Below, piece by piece: positions 57,487-64,000 of a stretch of 64,000 bases of DNA. The notes beneath the pieces are model-generated. The model did no database searches. It was not told where the DNA came from and saw only the letters and a list, made by a program, of their open reading frames with translations. The position numbers and the translations under genes were made by a program. Positions within the stretch are counted from its first letter, which is position 1, and each line of letters starts with the position of its first letter. The DNA is from Perkinsus marinus ATCC 50983 (Eukaryota > Perkinsozoa > Perkinsida > Perkinsidae): the NCBI RefSeq assembly GCF_000006405.1, contig NW_003216446.1, positions 126,435-190,434 on the forward strand, in the 5' to 3' direction.

Positions 57487-58081
57487 AAGTAGTACTGGCT
57501 AAAGGGGATAATCCCAGTTACAACTGCTACGATGATTACTCTGATATTTCTGCAATCAACTTATATGTGATTGAGTATCTCAACTGTAGCCTACATGCAT
57601 CTCACTACATAGCCAGGAGAGTCGTCAACACCAAGATGAAGCCTCCCTACTAACGCCATTATTGCTTGGTGAGATGTCCAAGCAGCATCACCGACACTCT
57701 ATGCCGTTTTGGAATAATGGCAATACCACGCGTGTGGCTCAGCATGAGGTAACGTCGAATGCAGCGGAGAGGCAAACATCTCTGTGGACTTCTGAAAATA
57801 CAGGGATATCCTAAGAGCCATTCAGTGAGACGCGAGATGTGTACACCCGATAGATGGTCTTAACCGATCCGCAGCCTGCTAGGGGAGATACAGTGATGGC
57901 ACTCCTTCTCCTTCTGATACGGTTATCTCTCAGTGGGAATGCATTCCCACAACTTGCATCGGCTTCTCCCCACCAACCGGACAATTGACATACTCAATGG
58001 AGAGTACGAGATGAAGTAACTTCTACACTTTCAAACGAATACAGCAAGCGGCATATCACTCAAGGTTGGTATGAACAATTA
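57487..58081. other. Spacer Ppd - choline kinase
   Basis: No exon seen. A perfect 18-bp palindrome GTGGGAATGCATTCCCAC lies at ~57933-57950. It must hold the Ppd promoter and the choline kinase 3' end; no specific element is recognisable. Confidence 0.4.
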
Positions 58082-59952
58082 TCAATATTCTGTCGTGGAG
58101 TTTTTCAAGTCAAAATAACCCTGAAGTCGTGCTTTGCCATAATTCTCATAATCAAATGCCGCATCCTCATCATCCTCATCATCATCGCATCCTTGCTCTA
58201 CAGCAGCAGCGCTCCGGTCCTGCTCGAAATGCTGTATCACACTCCATGCGCACCAACGTAGCTCAGCTGCCATCGCATACAGTCGAATTGTCTCCAACTG
58301 ATGAAGGCAAATCCGTCTACTTCCGATGAAAGGATGCTCACCATGGTGCCCTCGTCAAGACTACTGTACTCATCTTCAGTGAGGTAATTGCGGAGAAATA
58401 GCAACTGTGAGAAGATGTCATTGGGTAGAATCGAACCCGGGATCTCGACTTCACCTGCAGCTCTTTGCTGGGGAAATACTTCTCCACATCATAATCATCA
58501 TTCACGATGAGCATACTCTCCACCACCTGAAAAAGGATCATCGATTCAACTCAAACGTTTAGTTATCGGGTAACATGGTACGTTTAAGCGTATCACTCAT
58601 CAATATCGACCGTATACGGGACAGAAATCGTCACGAAAGAAAGCTGGCAAAAGAGGAATAACGTCACCCTTCCTGTCCTCACCGATTATATTATGAGATT
58701 GCATACACTAAAGGCCTCCTACCGAGGGCACGACAGAACATGAAGGTTCACCTTACCGCAGCAAAATGGTTGGCAATATCGGCTGCCGCGGGGTTGAATG
58801 CGCAGTACTCGTAGTCGATGAACTTCAATTGGCAGTTACTCCCATCCTTGGGTACCAGTATGTTGCCCGAGAGCAAGTCGTTATGACAAAAGACGATCTA
58901 AAATTAAATACCTCCATCGAGAATAGAACCCACAACCATCTCCACCGTAACCCCGAGCCCTAACCTACTAACCTGCTCGAGCGGACACACATTGGCAGTC
59001 TCGCGCGACTGTATAGTCCTCTCCAACCATTTCGCCTCACGCTCTACTGAATCCAGCATCGTCATAAAGTCACCCTCCTCATCTTCCGGTGACGCATTGA
59101 ATAACTCTCGTCCCTTTGCGGCATAGGACTCGATTGTCCTCCACAAATCCGGCACATTCGGACCATCCTCTACCATAGCTGGCTTGAGGGAATGCATATA
59201 CCTATATACCATAATTTCATAAATTCCCACATGCAAGTAACCACCGTAGCCGCCTCGCGATCAACGGCGTCCACTTCTCAGAAACCATCTCAAGAGGCTC
59301 CAACGGACGGAGACGAGTGAAGAACTCTTCTATACGTCCATTCCTAAAGTAGGCCGCTCTCTGACACAAATCTTCCCTGTGCGTTCCTCACTGAAAGATA
59401 CCAAACAAGGTCGGGCCGAATCCAATAGTGCTGAGGTGATTGAAGATCCGATTCTCCTCATCTCTGTCGATGATGGAACTCCCTGCTTCACCGAATATTC
59501 GGACGAGGCAGACAGGGAGATGGTCCGGACGGCTGCCTTCATTATCGATCTCACAGGAGCTCCCAGTGGTGGAATCGGTGGGCGCGTTGCTCGCTGGTGA
59601 AGTTGCATTATCCTGAGGTCCCAGGTTCGATCCCCACACCCGGCATTTTCAAGGATACCTCTAAGCCACTGAACTCCACTTTAAATAGAGAATTAGTGAT
59701 ACCCCCCGTGACTTTGGTGACACCTGCTGTGACATTCTTCTCCCGAAGAGCCTCAATCATCGAAGTGGCGATAGGATTGACATCGTCGTTATACCGCAGT
59801 AAGCACTCACCTGAAATAGGAATTGGCCGAGAGATGGTATAGGAGGGGTCGTTACGGCAAAGTCGTTCGAGTTGCTGTGAGATAAGAATATCCGTAGGAT
59901 TGATGGTATCCTCGAATCGAGGTATCCGCGTCCAGACGTCCGTAGCAGCCAT
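58082..59952 (-). CDS. Choline/ethanolamine kinase
   Basis: ATP-dependent phosphorylation of choline or ethanolamine, the first Kennedy-pathway step of phospholipid synthesis. Exons joined in frame: 59952 (MAATDVWTRIPRFEDTINPT, GVTKVTGGITNSLFKVEFSG, nucleotide loop), then from 59549 LPVCLVRIFGEAGSSIIDRD then RIFNHLSTIGFGPTLFGIFQ, RNGRIEEFFTRLRPLEPLEM, SLKPAMVEDGPNVPDLWRTI, IVFCHNDLLSGNILVPKDGS (Brenner catalytic motif H-N-D-x-x-x-x-N), LKFIDYEYCAFNPAAADIAN (second Asp), YFPSKELQ | LLFLRNYLTEDEY and RLYAMAAELRWCAWSVIQHF, stop at 58082. Length and order match the family. A Asp/Glu run (DDDEDDED) near the C-terminus is unusual. F1 introns occur in both orientations. Substrate preference cannot be read from the sequence. 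Confidence 0.93.
58405..58454 (-). repeat. F1 intron, short form, 50 nt
   Basis: Choline-kinase intron between FPSKELQ and LLFLRNY: GTGAAGTCGAGATCCCGGGT, TCGATTCTACCCAATGACAT, CTTCTCACAG. Confidence 0.8.
59550..59658 (-). repeat. F1 intron, reversed, tRNA-Leu-like, 109 nt
   Basis: Choline-kinase intron. On the plus strand it reads GGTGGAATCGGTGGGCGCGT (a good tRNA-Leu D-arm/A-box look), CTCGCTGGTGAAGTTGCATT, ATCCTGAGGTCCCAGGTTCG, ATCCCCACACCCGGCATTTT. The tRNA-like unit is antisense to the gene. Confidence 0.75.
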
Positions 59953-60075
59953 AACGAAGAAAGGCTACCACAATTTTGCTAATTCCCGCCTTTCCGACAG
60001 TTTAGCGCTCGCCCTAGAGTAAACTCAACCCCCCTGCAAGACTGGTAAGACGTAATAGGGTCTTGCAGGAGTTGC

Positions 60076-61529
60076 TTACGGTGAGCCAGTCTTGGCCTTC
60101 TTCTTGCCGACCCGGATGATGTTATATAAACGATGATCAGCCAATTTCGACAGAGACTTTCGCACTTTCAACGGCTCCTTCCCCGTCGCGCGCCACGAAA
60201 TTCCATCCGTGTTAACAGGCCGGCCACCGCCATCCCACGGTTCCCCAGTCTTCTCGATAACCGCCGTGAAGAAGCCACCGGTGTTGTTGAGATGAGGGTA
60301 CACTCTCAAACACGGAGACAAGTCAAAAGACCCCGACGGCCACATGCTGGGCCGATACCACTCCTTCCTCACATCCCCCTCAGATATAGCCTCACAGTGG
60401 TATACTTCATGTGAGTCCTCCACCTCCTCCACCACCTGCCAATGGTTGAGACCCGGATAGGTGCGGAAGCCCGGCAGCTCCACGCGGACCAGCCGGCCGT
60501 GGGGCGACACTGAGGAAGGTAATTTCGTGGCGCAGTGACAAAATTTCTCACCGGCCTTCAGGACGGCTTGGACAACAGCCTCGTTCTCGAGAGGATTAAC
60601 ACTGCAAGTCGAGTACGACATACGACCACCCACCTTAAGCAAGGCGAAGGCCCGCAAGGCTATCTAAAGGTTGACCATACAAGATACGAAACAGGTCCGA
60701 TTCTTGCCACTACCTGTATCTGCGTATGATGTAGCCTCCTTCCCAATGAGGGATCCCAATGTTTCCACTTTACCGGGTACTTCCGGAAGGTCCCATCACC
60801 CGAACAAGGCACATCACAGATGACTCGATCGAATTGATGATTATTTGGTATCAACTGTGCTTTATGATTGATGACCATAAAGCCCTCAGAGGCCCCAACC
60901 CTCCCACACAGTATATGAGCCCTCCTCGTGTCCAACTCATTAGCGACCACCATGCCCCTACCCTTCTCTACAACGTCAAGGGCCTGCAGGGTCTTACTCC
61001 CAGGGGCAGCACACATATCCAACACCTCATGCGCAGGTTCGATCCCCAGGACCGACACTGGTACCATCGAGGCCACCTCCTGCCGCCTTGCCCCTCCTCC
61101 GATACCCCCATGATGGGCCCTCAACCACTCGTCCAACTCCGGATAGGCCTCCTTCGCTGTCTTAGGATCACATCCCAATTGGTACCCCGAACACCACTTG
61201 AATTGTCGGGCGCGTGGTATCCACCTTCCATTCCTCGACAACGTCACATCTTGAAATATACTCCTCGGTGGACTGCAGTCAGCATCTTTCCGCACTCGGA
61301 AGGATATCGGCAGAGGAGCTCTAAGATGGTTAATGAGATCCCTCCACTCCTCATCACCATTGTCCAGCTGCAAGCCACAAGCCCGATAGAAGTCCTCCCA
61401 TCGCTCAACCCCTTCAGTGACTATCTCCCCGAATTTACGCGTAACAGGTTCATCAGTACTCTTGGTGGTACGTTTCGGACCTGTTTTGAATCTTCTGTGC
61501 TTGGACCTCGGATGCTTAGCCATTACCAA
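60076..61529 (-). CDS. NSUN2: tRNA (cytosine-5) methyltransferase, NSUN2/Trm4 type
   Basis: SAM-dependent m5C methyltransferase acting on tRNA. Exon 1 (61529-60714): basic N-terminus MVMAKHPRSKHRRFKTGPKR, RWEDFYRACGLQL, WCSGYQLGCDPKTAKEAYPE, ASMVPVSVLGIEPAHEVLDM then CAAPGSKTLQ (SAM motif I), VVANELDTRRAHILCGRVGA, FDRVICDVPCSGDGTFRKYP (motif IV, PCSGDGT, release Cys) and WDPSLGRRLHHTQIQ. Exon 2 (60663-60076): IALRAFALLKVGGRMSYSTC then SVNPLENEAVV (motif VI TCS-x-x-P, catalytic Cys), then RNA-binding tail to RLYNIIRVGKKKAKTGSP. A 50-nt F4 intron separates them. Inside exon 2 a 39-nt F3 element (60216-60178) keeps the frame, so it may be spliced or retained. The first codons overlap an F4-like sequence, making the exact start uncertain. 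Confidence 0.94.
60178..60216 (-). repeat. F3 element, 39 nt, in-frame candidate intron
   Basis: GTTAACACGGATGGAATTTC, GTGGCGCGCGACGGGGAAG: GT...AG ends and the F3 core. At 13 codons it is translatable as VNTDGISWRATGK. Confidence 0.6.
60664..60713 (-). repeat. F4 intron, reversed, 50 nt
   Basis: GTAGTGGCAAGAATCGGACC, TGTTTCGTATCTTGTATGGT, CAACCTTTAG. It is closely similar to the Ppd intron at 57150-57199. Confidence 0.85.
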
Positions 61530-61542
61530 CCCTACATCAACA

Positions 61543-64000
61543 CTACCTGCCCTCTACTACAACGCCACACCGTCCCCCATAAGAAACATCACTCGAGTGC
61601 ACAGGACAGTTACTGAGTCTATTGCCATCACTCCTCAACTTAGCCAAGCCATAACGTTGCTGAATACGCCCATCCCCTTGCCGGAGCTCCTCCGTGGCAA
61701 GCACCATCGTAAAAGGACCATCATAGCATAGCAACTCCACCACCACGTAGGCCGATGATGATTCGGATGAATAAACGACAGAGTCGAATATCTTCTCAAG
61801 ATGTGCTAGACCTAGAACAATAGCAGCACGCATGCGCAAAATCTTCCGGCTGCGGAGGAGCTTTCCTCACAGCATATCTTCTCATTGTTGACCTTTTGCA
61901 CTATCGGTCCGCCGACCCAGCCACTGCCATAACCAGAGTTGCATTCATCAGCGAGGACTTGTGTTAACACCACACATTCCTGAGAGCCCGCAGGTCCAGA
62001 GTTCGAACCCCACCCCCTCCATTTTAACCTCACAGCAACGTCTTAACTATACCCCACTCCTTCGACTCGACCGTCATTTGAGCTCCCCCTTCCTACCTCC
62101 TGCCGCCCTTCACCAGTCCGACTCTTCCTCCCAGTATTGACCATATGCTGTAGATGTGTAGGCCTATCCCTATCTGATGCCCACCCTCTGAGGTAGTCGA
62201 CGCTGAGTGGTTGGAACACCATACCTAAGCAGCTTACCACACCTCCATCGATTCCTCCCCTTCCCTCACCCCTACCTCCTGCTATAAAATAAGGAGGTGC
62301 CTTAACATCGTACATCTGCCCTCGAGGGACCAAGAAGCAATCCTCAGGTGACATGAGCTGAACCCTCCTCCTCCTCTCCTCCACCCTTGCCTGCCCCTCC
62401 TCAGGCCCCCTTGACAACACCGTCAACTCCACTACGTCCCCCACATAGTAGCTGTCCAGCAGTGCCGTCATATAGAGCCTCCTCCCGAGGTACCACACAT
62501 GACCAAAGCTATCCAAAGGTGTCCCGTTGATAGCAGTGATAACATCATACTTCCTCAACGAGGGGTTGATAGACCACGATACCATCACCCCCTTATACTC
62601 CATACCGTCTACAAAAACAACAACAAGAATAACAGCCACCAATTTCCGAAGCTCCTCTTGAACTTCTGTAATGTCGAGCCCGATGCAACATTTCTCATCA
62701 ATACGGTTGAGTCAACAGTTCTCTACTACATTATGAATTTTTGAAAATGAAAAAGAACCCTATCGTGTGTATCACCATCTACAAAAGGAGAATAATCAAT
62801 TATAACTTTCCGAGCTTTTGAACTTTTGTGAATCTTCGCAAATTTCGAGCCGGCGTGAATAAAATAAGACTCCGATTTTGCATAACATATTATGAATTGA
62901 AAAGTAATAAACTCCTCCTCTCCCTGAGACACCCTACCACCTCCCCTCATCCCTAGCCATGTCTTGAACTGTTCGTTTTCCACTGGTTGACAGGTCACCC
63001 CTAGACAAGGGAGATCCAAGGAGGAGGAGGAGGAGGAGGAGGAGGAGGTCTGACCACCATCCGAGGTAGCAGTAGCAACTCTGTTGATGAACCGCCAGAT
63101 AAGGTAGCTTGGAACGGCATGGCCTTGATTCTCTACACCACGGGAGACATACTTCTGGAAGGCTACTCCTAAGATGAGCAGCTAGTGGACCTCAAATGAA
63201 TCTTACCATCGACAACCTAAGATTCTCTCCCTATTATTACCAATGATCTTATCCGAATTAGGGCACATCACTGGTCCACCAGAATTGCCAGCGTTAACAG
63301 CAGCATCGACAGTAATGCCCAGGGCCGGTCGGGCGCTATGAGAGTACTCCACTACCTAGAGGGTTGGCGACAGGAGGGGTAGCAATAGGAAGACTACTAC
63401 TACTACCTCACATCGGGATACAACACCACTGGTCACTGATAACTTGTCTCCCCCCACAGGGTACCCTACGACCTGATCCTCTTGAGGTCAACACCAGCAC
63501 TACTACGACTACTAGTACCTGCACGGTGTCTCGGAGCTCAGGTAGGACGTCCCATTTGGCTAACTCGAGCGGCCTCATTTCCACTGGGGGGCTCCCTGCC
63601 GAGGTCCCTCCTAAGAGACGCTTATATTCACATTGGGGGAGCCTGAATTGAGTACCGAGTCTAAAGCCATCCTTTTCATCAGTCACTTCCACCAACGCTA
63701 GATCGGAGTCGTGGCAAACTGCCTTCACAACTGCTGAATATTTACTGGGCTCGAAGTAGTCCGTATTCCGCTGAACCGTCAAGTAGATGCTGTCCGCTAC
63801 CACATGGGCAGCAGTGAGGATGAAATTACGACCATGCCAGGATGAGTCCACGGACTCAGGTAGGGATAGGAGGCACCCTGAGCCACTGGAGGCCTCAACA
63901 GGAGTGCTCTGCCAAGGGACGGTCCAACTAGGGCGTTGCCGGGTAACATGAAGTTTGACCACTGCTAAGTCAGCGGGGCTCGGTTGGGAGAGCCTGGCAG
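61543..64000 (-). CDS. Deg/HtrA-family serine protease with PDZ region (5' end outside window)
   Basis: ATP-independent trypsin-like protease. The frame is open to the right edge (ADLAVVKLHVTRQRPSWTVP). The catalytic triad is visible: His in FILTAAHVVADS, Asp in CHDSDLALVEV, Ser in VDAAVNAGNSGGPVM. Other family blocks are LPELRDTVQ | VVGYPVGGDKLSVTSGVVSR and GVAFQKYVSRGVENQGHAVP. A poly-Ser run (AGG repeat, 63023-63050) precedes LPCLGVTCQPVENEQFKTWL. The PDZ-like region GVMVSWSINPSLRKYDVITA, NGTPLDSFGHVWYL follows, then PPYFIAGG, GMVFQPLSVDYLRGW, VVLTQVLADECNSGYGS and HLEKIFDSVVYSSESSSAYV, ending at 61543. The extra C-terminal domain with 'VLxQVLADExNxGY' is typical of plant Deg2/Deg9-like enzymes. 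The intron at 61812-61870 carries an F2 motif; a further intron near 62030 holds a plus-strand F1 T-arm. Confidence 0.9.
61812..61870 (-). repeat. F2 intron, 59 nt
   Basis: Deg-gene intron: GTGAGGAAAGCTCCTCCGCA ... AAGATTTTGCGCATGCGTGC ... TGTTCTAG. Confidence 0.7.

Noticed and set aside
60759-61616. 285-codon plus-strand frame
   Set aside because: Shadow of the NSUN2 coding exon on the other strand.
63408-63962. Start of the protease at 63962
   Set aside because: That codon is GTG; the frame is open to the right edge, so the gene simply begins outside the window.

Overview
The window is nuclear DNA of an intron-dense eukaryote. Every recognisable gene except histone H2B is cut into short exons by introns that are mostly 39-130 nt and carry GT...AG ends. 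Canonical H2B, an AP2 domain of apicomplexan type, a phosphonopyruvate decarboxylase, a response-regulator/class III cyclase protein and the mass of intron-resident repeats fit an alveolate of the perkinsid/early dinoflagellate side (Perkinsus- or Amoebophrya-like). That placement is inference, not proof. Because of the splicing, most long single-frame reading frames are shadows; the calls here rest on joining exons by frame, splice site and family motif.

Layout. 1-0.9 kb: retrotransposon Gag reading off the left edge (-). 1.2-2.6 kb: ChaC-like gamma-glutamyl cyclotransferase (+). 3.5-7.8 kb: unidentified multi-exon gene (+). 9.5-14.1 kb: splicing factor SYF1/XAB2 (+). From 15 kb on almost every gene is on the minus strand: H2B, AP2-domain protein, TatD nuclease, a 59-residue protein, uncharacterised exons, REC-cyclase protein (25.8-27.9), Na+/H+ exchanger (29.3-34.8), small secreted protein (35.6-36.0), CDK9/12-type kinase (36.3-39.3), TBC Rab-GAP (39.7-41.8), acidic coiled-coil protein (42.1-44.3), a polytopic membrane protein resembling OSCA/TMEM63 (45.2-54.3, interrupted by transposase remnants), phosphonopyruvate decarboxylase (55.4-57.5), choline/ethanolamine kinase (58.1-60.0), NSUN2-type tRNA methyltransferase (60.1-61.5) and a Deg/HtrA protease running off the right edge.

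The most striking feature is the introns. At least four, perhaps five, sequence families recur in introns of unrelated genes: (F1) a tRNA-like family with a T-arm/B-box motif and, in 87-88 nt copies, an A-box-like half; (F2) a GTGCATGCGTGCAG motif near the 3' splice site; (F3) GAATTTCGTGGCGCGYGACGG; (F4) 40-63 nt introns built round GTATCTT...AAGATACG...AGGTCC; (F5) TTGCTTCGCTCCGC. F1 and F4 occur in both orientations relative to the host gene. Together they look like introner elements. Two MITE families are layered over them: a 110-190 bp family with GGAGTTTCACC ends (5 copies) and a roughly 160 bp hAT-like family with CAGTGTNGGAA ends (13 copies), several inside introns and some apparently supplying a 5' splice site.

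The genes are housekeeping genes with no operon logic: splicing (SYF1), chromatin (H2B), transcription/cell cycle (CDK, AP2), vesicle traffic (TBC), glutathione, phosphonate and phospholipid metabolism (ChaC, Ppd, choline kinase), RNA modification (NSUN2), proteolysis (Deg) and ion transport (exchanger, OSCA-like protein).
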